Positions 35,984-44,652 of a stretch of 64,000 nt of DNA are shown here, in pieces. Position 1 is the first letter of the stretch. Each line of letters opens with the position of its first letter. Source of the stretch: Pararhizobium capsulatum DSM 1112 (lineage in GTDB: Bacteria > Pseudomonadota > Alphaproteobacteria > Rhizobiales > Rhizobiaceae); assembly GCF_030814475.1 (NCBI RefSeq), contig NZ_JAUSVF010000001.1, forward strand, positions 3,230,001-3,294,000, in the 5' to 3' direction. The translations under genes and the position numbers were made by a program. Under the pieces are notes generated by a model that worked only from the letters and a program-made list of their open reading frames with translations, searched no databases and was not told the origin of the DNA.

Positions 35984-36715
35984 TCACTCCGGCGCAAACA
36001 CACTCATCGCTCCCGTATAATTCTTCGGCAGCGGCGAGGCATAAGACCCACGCTTGCTGGTGGTCAGTTTTTGAGCGATCAGCGCCTCCGCCTGTTTGAT
36101 AGCAGCCGAAACACCATCGATGACCGGGACATGATAAGCCTGCTGCAGTGCATAGGCGAGATCGGCCATGCCGGCGCAGCCGAGGACGATCGCCTCGGCA
36201 CCGTCTTCCTCCAGCGCCCGCTCGATCTGCCGGCGTAGCTTGTCGAGAGCGCCGGAGCCTTCATCCTCGAGCTCCAACACCGGAATATCGGCAGCGCGTA
36301 CCTTCACCCGATGGCCGAGGCCGTAGCGAGCGGCGAGGTCCTCGATCAGCACGCGTGAACGCTCCAGCGTCGTCACCACGGTAAAGCGTTGCGCCAGAAA
36401 ACCGGCCGTCACCAACGCACTCTCGCAGATGCCAACGATAGGTATACCGGCCATGGCGCGGGCGGCGTCGAGGCCGGTGTCATCGAAGCAGGCGATAATG
36501 GCCGCCTGCGCGCCCGCCGCCTCCCCCTTGCGGATTTCATCGAGCAGGCCGGGCAGCGCCAGCGCGCCGTCGTAATGCCCCTCGATGGATGCCGGTCCCA
36601 TGAGCGATGTCGCCGCCTCGATTTCGGTCATGGGACCGGCGACCGCGCGCGCTGCCACGGCGGCCTTTTCTGTCATTGAGCGGGTCGTGTTCGGATTGAC
36701 GAGAAGAATGCGCAT
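35984..36715 (-). CDS. Hydantoin/Asp-Glu racemase family enzyme
   Basis: A 243-residue protein with MRILLVNPNTTRSMTEKA at the start, the family signature, and the two catalytic cysteines in IACFDDTGL and LGCAGMADL. Members racemise hydantoins or allantoin, or isomerise amino acids and maleate. It follows a GntR-regulated ABC transporter on the same strand, after a large hairpin, so it may process the imported compound. The exact substrate is not readable. The ribosome site is weak and overlapped by a short inverted repeat. Confidence 0.82.
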   Translation of the reverse strand: MRILLVNPNTTRSMTEKAAVAARAVAGPMTEIEAATSLMGPASIEGHYDGALALPGLLDEIRKGEAAGAQAAIIACFDDTGLDAARAMAGIPIVGICESALVTAGFLAQRFTVVTTLERSRVLIEDLAARYGLGHRVKVRAADIPVLELEDEGSGALDKLRRQIERALEEDGAEAIVLGCAGMADLAYALQQAYHVPVIDGVSAAIKQAEALIAQKLTTSKRGSYASPLPKNYTGAMSVFAPE

Positions 36716-36718
36716 GAA

Positions 36719-36736
36719 ACTCTCTAGAGTTTGGCA
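36719..36736. promoter_or_regulatory. Small dyad over the racemase ribosome binding region
   Basis: AAACTCTCTAGAGTTT sits 3-18 bases ahead of the racemase start. The words CAAACTCTAGAG seen on either strand here also end the large hairpin 80 bp upstream, so the two could pair or be bound by one regulator. Confidence 0.4.
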
Positions 36737-36779
36737 GGTGGAAACCGGTTATCCCGAAAAGACAAACGGAAAAGAAATG

Positions 36780-36816
36780 AGAGTTTGTCTGGTTCAGAAT
36801 GAACCTGACAAACTCT
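36780..36816 (-). terminator. Large hairpin at end of ABC transporter operon
   Basis: Arms of 17 bp (AGAGTTTGTCTGGTTCA and its near-perfect inverse, one mismatch) around GAA. It begins at the permease stop codon. On the minus strand the next bases are CATTTCTTTTCCGTTTGTC, T-rich but not a clean run, so it may be a partial terminator or an mRNA-stabilising hairpin between transporter and racemase. Confidence 0.6.
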
Positions 36817-37636
36817 AGAGGAGCCGGGCTTGGCGGCGGCGCAGATAGTAGATCGTGCCGAGCGTGCCCAGGATGATGGAGAAGGAGAAGAGCGTCGTCA
36901 CCGTGCCCAGCGCATAAAGCACCGGCGTCGTGACGTTGGTGGTCATGCCGTAGATTTCCAGCGGCAGGGTATTGTAGGTGCCGGACGTCATCAGCGTGCG
37001 GGCGAACTCGTCATAGGACAGCGTAAAGCCGAACAGGCCGACACCGACAAGGCTCGGCGCAATCATCGGCAGGAGCACATGACGGAATGTCTGCCAGGAG
37101 GTGGCGCCGAGATCACGAGCGGCTTCCTCATAGGCCGGCGAGAACCGGTTGAAGACGGCAAACATGATCAGCACGCCGAAGGGCAGCGTCCAGGTGAGAT
37201 GCGCGCCGAAAGCGGAGGAATACCAGGCCGGCTTCAGGCCGAGTTGCTGGAAGACGACGCCGATGCCGAGCGAGATGATGATCGAGGGCACCACGAGACT
37301 TGCGACCGAAAGATAGAACAGCACGGTTGCGCCGCGGAACTTGCGGCGGAAGGCAAGCCCGGCCAGCAGCGCCACCACGACGTTGACGATCATCACCATC
37401 AGGCCGAGCGTGAAGGAACGCTTGAACGAAGCGCCGAAATCGCCCACCGCCTGCTGTTCGAACAGGTTGAAGAACCAGTGCACGGAAACGCCATTCAGCG
37501 GGAAGGTCAGGCCGCCATCCGGTCCCTGGAAGGAGAGGATGAAGACGGCAGACAGTGGGCCGTAGAGGAACAGCACGAAGAGCGTGAAGAACGCCGCCAG
37601 CACGTAGAATTCGATGGTTCGTTTCTCGTGGGACAT
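36815..37636 (-). CDS. ABC transporter permease (PotC-like), GntR-controlled transporter
   Basis: A 273-residue permease with about six helices (FYVLAAFFTLFVLFLYG first) and the EAA loop YEEAARDLGATSWQTFRHV. It is the last transporter gene of the ATPase-SBP-permease-permease operon. The stop codon is part of a large hairpin. Confidence 0.86.
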   Translation of the reverse strand: MSHEKRTIEFYVLAAFFTLFVLFLYGPLSAVFILSFQGPDGGLTFPLNGVSVHWFFNLFEQQAVGDFGASFKRSFTLGLMVMIVNVVVALLAGLAFRRKFRGATVLFYLSVASLVVPSIIISLGIGVVFQQLGLKPAWYSSAFGAHLTWTLPFGVLIMFAVFNRFSPAYEEAARDLGATSWQTFRHVLLPMIAPSLVGVGLFGFTLSYDEFARTLMTSGTYNTLPLEIYGMTTNVTTPVLYALGTVTTLFSFSIILGTLGTIYYLRRRQARLL

Positions 37637-37640
37637 GGCC

Positions 37641-38561
37641 TTACAGCTCCTTGCGGATATCGACGACGCGCAGGATTGCGGCGACCATCAGGAGGACGAC
37701 GACCAGCAGCACGACGGCATTGGCGGCAGCAGCCGGATATTGCAGTAGCGACATCTGGTTCTTCATCATCAGCGCGACCGACGCGCTTTGCCCGCCGGAC
37801 ATGACCTGCACGGTCGAGAAGTCGGCCATGACGAGGGTGACGACGAAGATCGAGCCGATGGCCATGCCGGGCTTGGCGAGCGGAATGATCACGTTCCAGA
37901 GGATCTGCCAGCCGGTGGCGCCTGCATCGCGCGCGGCCTCGATCAACGACTTGTCGATACGCATCAGCGTGTTGAAGATCGGCGTGACCATGAACAGCGT
38001 GTTCAAATGCACCATCGCAAGGATCACGGCGAAATCGGAATAGAGCAGCCATTCGATCGGCTGCGGGATGACGCCCATCTCGATCAGCGTCGTGTTGACC
38101 AGACCGTTGCGGCCGAGCACGGGGATCCACGAGATCATGCGGATGATGTTGGAGGTCAGGAACGGTACGGTGCAGACGAGGAACAGCACCATCTGCATGG
38201 TCGTCGTGCGGATGTGAAAGGCGAGAAAATAGGCGACCCAGAAGCCGATCGCGAGCGTCAGCGCCCAGACGATGGCCGTGTATTTCAGCGTATTGAGATA
38301 GGTTTTCCAGGTGACCCACGATCCCAGCGTATCGGTGTAGTTCATGGTCAGGAAATCGGGGTAGAGACCGGCGAAATCATAGTCCCAGAAGCTGACGATG
38401 ATGATCGTCAGGATCGGCAGCACGAAGAAGAAACCGAGGATCAGCACCAGCGGGATCGCCTGCAGATAGGAGGCGATGGTGGCGGCGAAGCTGCCGAGAC
38501 GCTCGGCGATTGCCGGCTTCGGTTGCACTGTGCTGCTATCTTCCGCTGTCATGGCTGCCAC
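37641..38561 (-). CDS. ABC transporter permease (PotB-like), GntR-controlled transporter
   Basis: A 306-residue permease with about six helices (IPLVLILGFFFVLPILTIIIV first) and the EAA loop LIEAARDAGATGWQILWNVIIP. It lies four bases upstream of its partner permease. A start three codons later, at the second methionine (38552), is also possible. A RIME-like element separates it from the binding-protein gene. Confidence 0.86.
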   Translation of the reverse strand: MAAMTAEDSSTVQPKPAIAERLGSFAATIASYLQAIPLVLILGFFFVLPILTIIIVSFWDYDFAGLYPDFLTMNYTDTLGSWVTWKTYLNTLKYTAIVWALTLAIGFWVAYFLAFHIRTTTMQMVLFLVCTVPFLTSNIIRMISWIPVLGRNGLVNTTLIEMGVIPQPIEWLLYSDFAVILAMVHLNTLFMVTPIFNTLMRIDKSLIEAARDAGATGWQILWNVIIPLAKPGMAIGSIFVVTLVMADFSTVQVMSGGQSASVALMMKNQMSLLQYPAAAANAVVLLVVVLLMVAAILRVVDIRKEL

Positions 38562-38601
38562 GGGCCTGTCTCCGTTTCGACATTTGTTCGTGGAGGGAAA
38601 T

Positions 38602-38730
38602 GCCCCTCATCCGCCCCTCCTTGTTTGCGAAGAAGGGCGGGCACCTTCTCCCGCTGGCGGGGAGAAGGAATTGCGGCAACCTCTGTCATCCCCTCCCCCC
38701 ACGTGCGGGGAGAGGGTTAGGGTGAGGGGC
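38602..38730. repeat. RIME-like palindromic mosaic element (copy 6)
   Basis: It fills the gap between binding-protein and permease genes: CCCCTCATCCGCCCCTCC, then CTTCTCCCGCTGGCGGGGAG, then CCCACGTGCGGGGAGAGGG and GTGAGGGG. It lies within an operon and could lower expression of the permeases or stabilise the upstream mRNA. Confidence 0.75.
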
Positions 38731-38738
38731 TGATTTCC

Positions 38739-40031
38739 TTACGCAGCGATGAACTCGTTCCAGCGCTTGACCATGTAGCGGTCCTCGTCCATCACCGAGT
38801 TCCAGCACGCGACCTTGCCCATGCGTTCCTGGAAGGAGCCGCCGTCGCGGACTGCGCCGGCCTTCTCCATGACCTTGCCTTCCGGGGACATGATGTCGCC
38901 GGTCGCGGCCTTGCCTTCGATCCAGTAGCCCCACTCGTCGGCCGACATGAATTCCTTGGCGGTGTCCATGGCTGCGGAGTAGTAGCCCTGGCGGTTGAGG
39001 TAGCCGCCGACCCAGCCGGATGTGTACCAGTTGATGTACTCATAGGCTGCGTCGAGCTGTGCGCCTTCGAGGTGCGCGGCCAGACCGAGACCGCCGCCCC
39101 ACGAGCGGTAGCCTTCCTTGAGCGGCTGGTATTTGCAGGCGATGCCCTTGGAGCGGACGGCGGCAACAGCCGGCGACCACATGGACTGGATGACGACTTC
39201 GCCCGATGCCATCAGGTTGACGGACTCGTCGAAGGACTTCCAGAAGGCGCGGAACTGGCCGTCCTGCTTGGCCTTGATGAGGAAGTCGATGGTTGCATCG
39301 ATTTCTTCCTTGGTCATGTTGCCCTTGTCGGCATACTTGATGTTGCCCATGGCTTCCATGATCATCGCGGCATCCATGATGCCGATCGACGGGATGTTGA
39401 GGATCGAGGTCTTGCCCTTGAAGGCCGGATCCATGATATCGGCCCAGGAGGTGATCTCGCGGCCGACGAGGTCCGGACGGATGCCAAGCGTGTCAGCATT
39501 GTAGATCGTCGGAACCATGGTGAAGAACTGGGTTTCGCCCTTGGCAAAGGTCTTGTCGCCGATTGCTTCGACGTAGCCGACGGTATGCGGTGCGGTGCCC
39601 TGGGCGATGACGCTGTCCGGCGTCAGCTTGCCGGTTTTGAACAGCGGTACGATCTTGTCGTAGTACTTCAGCTTCTTGATATCCATCGGCTGGATGACGC
39701 CGGCCGGGAAGACCTTCTTCAGGATCCAGTATTCGATGTCGGCGATGTCGTAGCTGTCCGGCTGGGTGACGGCGCGCTGGGCGGCGGCATCGCTATCGGT
39801 CGCGGTCATCTCAAGCGTGATGCCGAGGTCGGCCTTGCACTTCTCGGCGATGGCGTTGATGTTGGAAACGCCGGTGCCAAACTGGCGCAGCGTGATCGGG
39901 TTCTGCGCCCAGATGGTCGGGAAACCGGTGATGGCGCCCGAGCCGACGATGGCGCCGGCGGCTGCCGCGCCTGTCTTCAGGAGCGAACGGCGGGAAATGC
40001 CCGTCGTAGTGGTCTTCTTTTCAGTGGTCAT
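38739..40031 (-). CDS. Tat-exported polyamine-type ABC substrate-binding protein
   Basis: A 430-residue periplasmic binding protein with a twin-arginine signal (ISRRSLLKTGAAAAGAIVG) ending near residue 42, followed by PITLRQFGTGVSNINAIAEK. It is longer than PotD and closer to the YnjB/extracellular solute-binding group of polyamine or opine transporters. Export by Tat implies folding before translocation. Ligand unknown; a racemase-family enzyme at the end of the locus hints at a cyclic amide or amino acid. Confidence 0.84.
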   Translation of the reverse strand: MTTEKKTTTTGISRRSLLKTGAAAAGAIVGSGAITGFPTIWAQNPITLRQFGTGVSNINAIAEKCKADLGITLEMTATDSDAAAQRAVTQPDSYDIADIEYWILKKVFPAGVIQPMDIKKLKYYDKIVPLFKTGKLTPDSVIAQGTAPHTVGYVEAIGDKTFAKGETQFFTMVPTIYNADTLGIRPDLVGREITSWADIMDPAFKGKTSILNIPSIGIMDAAMIMEAMGNIKYADKGNMTKEEIDATIDFLIKAKQDGQFRAFWKSFDESVNLMASGEVVIQSMWSPAVAAVRSKGIACKYQPLKEGYRSWGGGLGLAAHLEGAQLDAAYEYINWYTSGWVGGYLNRQGYYSAAMDTAKEFMSADEWGYWIEGKAATGDIMSPEGKVMEKAGAVRDGGSFQERMGKVACWNSVMDEDRYMVKRWNEFIAA

Positions 40032-40065
40032 TCTCTTGTTCCCTCTTGTTGATATTAGAGATTGA

Positions 40066-41151
40066 TCAGGCAGCCATGCGGCCCAGCAGGACAGCGTCCT
40101 CCAGGCCCCAACTCAGAGACACCGCGTCTCCAACCGAGACGGGTTTTGCGAAATAATCGGCATCCGTGGCGATGACGGTGAAGTCGTCGCTGCCGGCGCC
40201 GATGACGGTGATCTTCACGGAGGAGCCCCGGTATTCGATGTTGGAAACGACGCCGTTGAAGCCGAGTGTCTTGTCGGAAGCATCGGCCAGGCGCACGCGA
40301 TCGGTGCGAATGCCGATATCGATGGGAACGCCGGGCTCGGAGGAACCGGCGACCTTGAAGGTCTGCCCCTCCGCCACTTCGAGCGTCACCGTGCCATCGG
40401 CACTTTCGACGGTCCGCCCAGTCAGGACGTTATGGTCGCCCATGAAGCGGGCAACGAAAGCCGTTGCCGGGCGCTCGAAGACCTCGCGCGGCGATGCCGC
40501 CTGCTCGATCTTGCCGTCGTTCATGATGACGATGATATCGGCGAGCGCCATCGCCTCTTCCTGGCTATGGGTAACGTGGACGAAGGTGATGCCGAGGGTC
40601 TTCTGCAGCTTCTTCAACTCGGCACGCATGCGGATCTTGAGGAACGGATCGAGCGCGGAAAGCGGCTCGTCAAGCAGCAGCGCTTCCGGATCGGTGATAA
40701 GTGCGCGTGCAAGCGCCACGCGCTGCTGCTGGCCGCCGGAAAGCTGGGCTGGACGACGGTTGGCATAGGGCTCCATCTGCATCAGCTTCAACATGTCGAG
40801 CGCTTTCGCCCGGCGCTCTTCCTTCTCGACGCCCTTCATCTTCAGGCTGAAGGCGACATTGTCGATGAGGTCGAGATGGGGAAACAGGGCGTAGGACTGG
40901 AACATCATCGCCGTGCCGCGCTTGGCTGGCGGAAAGTCAGTAACAACGGTGTTGCCGAGGCGGATATCGCCGGACGAAATGCTTTCGTGGCCGGCAATCA
41001 TCCGCAGCGTCGAGGTCTTGCCGCAGCCGGAGGGGCCAAGGAAGCAGCAGTAGCTGCCGGAGGGTATTTTCAGGCTGATGGAATGAACGGCAGTTGTGCT
41101 GCCATAGACCTTGGAAACGGATACGATATCGATTTCAGCGGCTTTGGACAT
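40066..41151 (-). CDS. ABC transporter ATP-binding protein, GntR-controlled transporter
   Basis: A 361-residue ATPase with Walker A GPSGCGKTS, Q-loop FQSYALFPH, signature LSGGQQQRVALARAL, Walker B LLLDEPLSALD and a TOBE domain (IGIRTDRVRL). There are two adjacent ATGs, at 41154 and 41151; GGGGA suits the second better. First gene of the minus-strand operon, divergent from the GntR gene. Confidence 0.87.
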   Translation of the reverse strand: MSKAAEIDIVSVSKVYGSTTAVHSISLKIPSGSYCCFLGPSGCGKTSTLRMIAGHESISSGDIRLGNTVVTDFPPAKRGTAMMFQSYALFPHLDLIDNVAFSLKMKGVEKEERRAKALDMLKLMQMEPYANRRPAQLSGGQQQRVALARALITDPEALLLDEPLSALDPFLKIRMRAELKKLQKTLGITFVHVTHSQEEAMALADIIVIMNDGKIEQAASPREVFERPATAFVARFMGDHNVLTGRTVESADGTVTLEVAEGQTFKVAGSSEPGVPIDIGIRTDRVRLADASDKTLGFNGVVSNIEYRGSSVKITVIGAGSDDFTVIATDADYFAKPVSVGDAVSLSWGLEDAVLLGRMAA

Positions 41152-41320
41152 CATGTCTCCCCTGTGACAGGATAGACGATGCATTCGCCGTGCCAGATGG
41201 ATTTTCTGTTGTTAAGCCATTGAATAAACATAAATTTCTAAAATTTCAATTTTGCCTCAATTTTCAACGCCACATCGAATTGCCCATAAAATAGCCTTTT
41301 GTGCCCAATCAAAGCAAAAG

Positions 41321-41332
41321 ATCGTATACAAT
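41321..41332. promoter_or_regulatory. Candidate GntR (FCD) operator
   Basis: ATCGTATACAAT, one mismatch from the symmetric ATTGTATACAAT form common for GntR regulators of the FCD group. It lies 86 bp upstream of the GntR gene in the divergent promoter region with the ABC transporter. Confidence 0.45.
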
Positions 41333-41417
41333 TTGATCAGGCGATTTCCGACGATTTTGAGTTAACTTCGGCGTTGAAGCGCTATACACTTGCGGGCAGC
41401 GTGTTAAGAGTTCCACC

Positions 41418-42113
41418 ATGACGATCGCCGCAACTGATCCCATCGATGTCGACAGCCAATACATCCGCGAAGCCATTCGCGATGCGATTGTCGATCGTCG
41501 GCTCGCACCCGGCACCAAACTTTCGGAAGCCGATGTCGGCGCTCTTTTCAACGTCAGCCGGACCCTCGTGCGCGGCGCGCTGCAGGCCCTGTCCTATGAG
41601 GGGCTGGTGAATGTCGAAAAGAACCGCGGCGCCTTCGTGGCAAACCCCTCGCCCGAAGAGGCACGGCAGATTTTCGCCACCCGCCGGATGCTCGAGCCGG
41701 GTGTGCTCATGGAAGCAGCGCGGCACATCACGCCGTCCGACATCCAGCATCTGAAACAGCTGCTGATGGAAGAACGCCGCCTGATGGGTGAACGCGGCCA
41801 GTCAGCTCGTCGGGCCGAAATCAAGGCATCCGGTGATTTTCACCTGATGCTGGCTTCCTTGACGAACAATGCCGTGCTCCAGCGCTTCATGGATGAACTT
41901 GTGGCGCGCTCGTCGCTGGTCATCGCGCTCTATGGCCAATCGGCGATTTCAAGCTGCGGCCACCATGAACACGAGGACATTCTCGAAGCCATCGAGAAAA
42001 AAGACCTCGATCGTGCCTGCAAGCTTATGCTGCACCATATCGATCACATCGAGGCCGACCTCGATCTGCGCGCGGAAAAAGACTCAGAACTCAAGGAAGC
42101 CTTTCGCCTCTGA
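41418..42113 (+). CDS. GntR-family regulator (FCD subgroup)
   Basis: A 231-residue regulator: winged helix (residues about 12-75, IREAIRDAIVDRRLAPGTKLSEADVG, in parts) with LVRGALQALSYEGLVN as recognition region, then an FCD all-helical ligand domain with the metal-ligand type residues HLMLA and HEHEDILEAIE. It is divergent from the transporter operon across 266 bp, so it most probably represses that operon until a substrate is present. Confidence 0.86.
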   Translation: MTIAATDPIDVDSQYIREAIRDAIVDRRLAPGTKLSEADVGALFNVSRTLVRGALQALSYEGLVNVEKNRGAFVANPSPEEARQIFATRRMLEPGVLMEAARHITPSDIQHLKQLLMEERRLMGERGQSARRAEIKASGDFHLMLASLTNNAVLQRFMDELVARSSLVIALYGQSAISSCGHHEHEDILEAIEKKDLDRACKLMLHHIDHIEADLDLRAEKDSELKEAFRL

Positions 42114-42127
42114 GCGTGATCGGGCAA

Positions 42128-42367
42128 TCAGCCTTCCATTCGCTTGGCTTCGAGTACCATCTTTACACCGACCACCATGATCGCGCCGTAGAGAACAATC
42201 CCCAGCAGAAATCGTGCAGGGGCCGCATCGAACGAGAGCGGCACGTCAGGATTGTAGCCAAGGCCGATGATGCCGCCAATGTCGTTGGTAGCGAGGCCAA
42301 GGAACAGATAGAGCCCGTTGACGACAATGAATATCCAGCCGAGCCAGAGCTTGCGGTTCTTCGACAT
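42128..42367 (-). CDS. Small two-helix membrane protein of unknown function
   Basis: A 79-residue protein with helices at about 6-28 (LWLGWIFIVVNGLYLFLGL) and 48-70 (FLLGIVLYGAIMVVGVKMVL) joined by a short loop. I do not recognise a family. GGAGGCAGC upstream of the ATG supports translation. It is convergent with the GntR gene. Confidence 0.6.
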   Translation of the reverse strand: MSKNRKLWLGWIFIVVNGLYLFLGLATNDIGGIIGLGYNPDVPLSFDAAPARFLLGIVLYGAIMVVGVKMVLEAKRMEG

Positions 42368-42483
42368 GCTGCCTCCGTTGATCTTGCCCGCGAGTGCGCC
42401 AATCCGCCTCCGCCAAAGATAACGTGTGCAGGCATAACGTTATTCAGAACATTCGAAATTAACCGGAAAAGAATGTAAAGTCA

Positions 42484-42783
42484 GTGGGGGAACCTTCCCT
42501 CATCTGCAGCGTTTCCTCGCCGCAATTTCAATACGCATGCGAGGACGAGTTGAGTTACAAACCCTTCCCCACCCCTGTCAGGGTCATCAAACAAAGCCAG
42601 CAGAACATCATTGCAAGTGCCTGGGACGCCGTGGAATTCCTCCGCCGTTGGCCGGGCAAGCGCGACAACGCCTATCGGCGCGCACTGCAACACTGCCTCG
42701 ACGCACTCGATGGCATCCGCAGCGCCAAGGCTGCCTGCGCCTCTTTCGTGACCGCCGCCCGCCAGGCCGGCATTCTGGCCTGA
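42484..42783 (+). CDS. DUF982 protein
   Basis: A short protein (up to 99 residues) with the pattern of DUF982, a family abundant in Rhizobiales: FPTPVRVI, IIASAWDAVEFLRRWPGKRDNAYRRALQHCLDAL (in parts), and ASFVTAARQAGI. The role is unknown. The frame starts at a GTG with poor context; a TTG at 42550 (SYKPFPTPV) behind GAGGACGAG may be the real start. Confidence 0.65.
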   Translation: MGEPSLICSVSSPQFQYACEDELSYKPFPTPVRVIKQSQQNIIASAWDAVEFLRRWPGKRDNAYRRALQHCLDALDGIRSAKAACASFVTAARQAGILA

Positions 42784-42823
42784 GCCCTCGCTGCATCGCC
42801 CTCCTCCCCAGCGGTGCAGCCTT

Positions 42824-43765
42824 TCAGCCATTCGGCCTCTTTGTCTCGGACGACACTTCGCGCGCTGCCTCACGAATGGTCTGCATCAGGATTTGCTGCG
42901 GCATTGAGGGCACGGAATCCGTGCGCACCGTCAATCCCACCGGCCCCCGCGTCTCAACGGTATCAATAGGCAAGGCTTCCAGAATCCCGTCTTCGATATC
43001 GGTCGCAACCACCCCAGCTGAGATGATCCAGATCGCGTCGCTGCGCCGGACAAAGGCGCGGCCGAACGAGTCGGAGACGGTCTCAATCTGGTTAGCCAGC
43101 CCGGCGATGCCATTGGCGATCAGGAACCGCTCGACGAATGGCCGGATGATCGAGCCGCGCGTCGGCATCAGCACCGTATAGTTTCCGAGATCGCCGAAGG
43201 TCGACCCCCCGCTTTTCAACAGCGGATGCCCCTTGCGCACAACGAACACTACCTGCTCCGAATAGAGATGCTCGAAGGAGAAGCCCGTCATCTGTTCGGG
43301 CGCGGCAAGCCGGCCGACGACGAGATCGAGATCGCCAATCCTGAGCTGCTCCAGCAGCACGGCATTTTCCCCCGTGACGATCTTGATGCGGCTGCCGGTT
43401 TCCTCCGAGAGAAACTGGACCATCGCCCGCGGCATGATGCGCGTCGAAACAGTCGGCAACGCCCCGACCCTGACTGGCGGCCCATCCCCCGAACGCTCCT
43501 GCGATACGGAATCAATCCCCTGACGGATGGCCGTCAGAGCCGCGCCCGCATGGCGAAGGAACGCCTCTCCGTAGCGGGTGATCTTGATGCCGCGCCCCTC
43601 GCGCTCGAAGACGGCAACGCCCAGAACTTCTTCCAGCTCGCGGATGGTCTTGGTCACGGCCGGCTGGCTGACATGCAGCAGTTCCGCCGCCTTCATCACG
43701 CTGCGCTGGCGTGCGACCTCGACAAATGTCTGAAGATGGCGAAACTTCACACGACTATCGACCAT
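42824..43765 (-). CDS. pcaQ: LysR-type regulator PcaQ of the pca operon
   Basis: A 313-residue LysR regulator: the N-terminal MVDSRVKFRHLQTFVEVARQ and helix-turn-helix LLHVSQPAVTKTIRELE match PcaQ of Agrobacterium and Sinorhizobium, and it is divergent from pcaDCHGB. PcaQ activates the operon in response to beta-carboxymuconate-type intermediates. The ATG at 43765 is preferred over the GTG at 43771. A PcaQ-type box lies between the genes. Confidence 0.9.
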   Translation of the reverse strand: MVDSRVKFRHLQTFVEVARQRSVMKAAELLHVSQPAVTKTIRELEEVLGVAVFEREGRGIKITRYGEAFLRHAGAALTAIRQGIDSVSQERSGDGPPVRVGALPTVSTRIMPRAMVQFLSEETGSRIKIVTGENAVLLEQLRIGDLDLVVGRLAAPEQMTGFSFEHLYSEQVVFVVRKGHPLLKSGGSTFGDLGNYTVLMPTRGSIIRPFVERFLIANGIAGLANQIETVSDSFGRAFVRRSDAIWIISAGVVATDIEDGILEALPIDTVETRGPVGLTVRTDSVPSMPQQILMQTIREAAREVSSETKRPNG

Positions 43766-43771
43766 TGACAC

Positions 43772-43787
43772 ATAACCCCGGAGTTAA
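43772..43787. promoter_or_regulatory. PcaQ binding box
   Basis: ATAACC, CCGG, AGTTAA: one base away from the ATAACC-N4-GGTTAA site described for PcaQ. It lies 7 bp from the pcaQ start and 67 bp from the pcaD start. Confidence 0.7.
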
Positions 43788-43795
43788 CGATATCC

Positions 43796-43814
43796 GGTAA
43801 AATGTCATTTTACC
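43796..43814. promoter_or_regulatory. Perfect 19-bp palindrome in the pca promoter
   Basis: GGTAAAATG, T, CATTTTACC: nine-bp perfect arms, 40 bp ahead of pcaD and separate from the PcaQ box. It could bind a second regulator or overlap the promoter. Confidence 0.5.
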
Positions 43815-43854
43815 TAACCAAATTAAAGTTCCAATTTGGCTTCGGAGGAAATTC

Positions 43855-44652
43855 ATGCAGTTCGCCTGTATCAACGATATCGCCATGCACTACCAGGTGA
43901 TCGGCGCCACCGGCGACAAGCCGGTGCTGGTGTTTTCCAATTCGCTCGGCACGGATTTCCGCATCTGGCGCGACGTGATTGTGCGTCTGGCCGGCGACTT
44001 CGCCATCCTGCTTTACGACAAGCGCGGCCATGGGCTTTCCGATGTCGGCGACGCCCCCTATTCCATCGATCTCCACGTGTCGGATCTGGCGGGACTGCTC
44101 GATTTCCTGTCCGTGAAGAGCGCCGTCATCTGCGGCCTTTCGGTTGGCGGGCAGATTGCGCAGGGGCTCTATGCTACCCGGCCGGACCTCGTTCGTGCGC
44201 TGATCCTCTGCGACACCGCCCACAAGATCGGCACGCCCGAAATGTGGAACGCCCGCATCGCCGCGGTCGAAGCCAATGGTATCGCCAGCCTTGCCGATAG
44301 CGTTCTGGAACGCTGGTTCACGCCAGCCTTCCGGCGCCCGGAAAACGTCGCCTTTCCGGGCTATCGCAATATGCTGACCCGCCAGCCGGTCGCCGGCTAC
44401 ACCGGCACCTGCGCCTCCGTACGCGATGCCGACTTTACCGAAGCGGCAAAAAGAATTTCCGTACCGACGATCTGCATCGTCGGCGATCAGGACGGCTCGA
44501 CGCCGCCCGATCTCGTCTTGTCGACCGCGCGCCTCATTCCCGGCGCGCGCTATGAAGTGATCAAGGACGCCGGCCATATCCCCTGCGTCGAGCAACCGGA
44601 GGCGCTGACAGCCATTCTGCGCGCCTTCATCGATACATTGGAGCCAGCCTGA
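43855..44652 (+). CDS. pcaD: 3-oxoadipate enol-lactonase
   Basis: A 265-residue alpha/beta hydrolase. The nucleophile elbow is GLSVGGQ (serine), with an aspartate in the VGDQDGSTP segment and a histidine in DAGHIPCVE. It hydrolyses 3-oxoadipate enol-lactone to 3-oxoadipate, the last step of the branch encoded here. GGAGG lies upstream. First gene of the pcaDCHGB operon. Confidence 0.92.
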   Translation: MQFACINDIAMHYQVIGATGDKPVLVFSNSLGTDFRIWRDVIVRLAGDFAILLYDKRGHGLSDVGDAPYSIDLHVSDLAGLLDFLSVKSAVICGLSVGGQIAQGLYATRPDLVRALILCDTAHKIGTPEMWNARIAAVEANGIASLADSVLERWFTPAFRRPENVAFPGYRNMLTRQPVAGYTGTCASVRDADFTEAAKRISVPTICIVGDQDGSTPPDLVLSTARLIPGARYEVIKDAGHIPCVEQPEALTAILRAFIDTLEPA

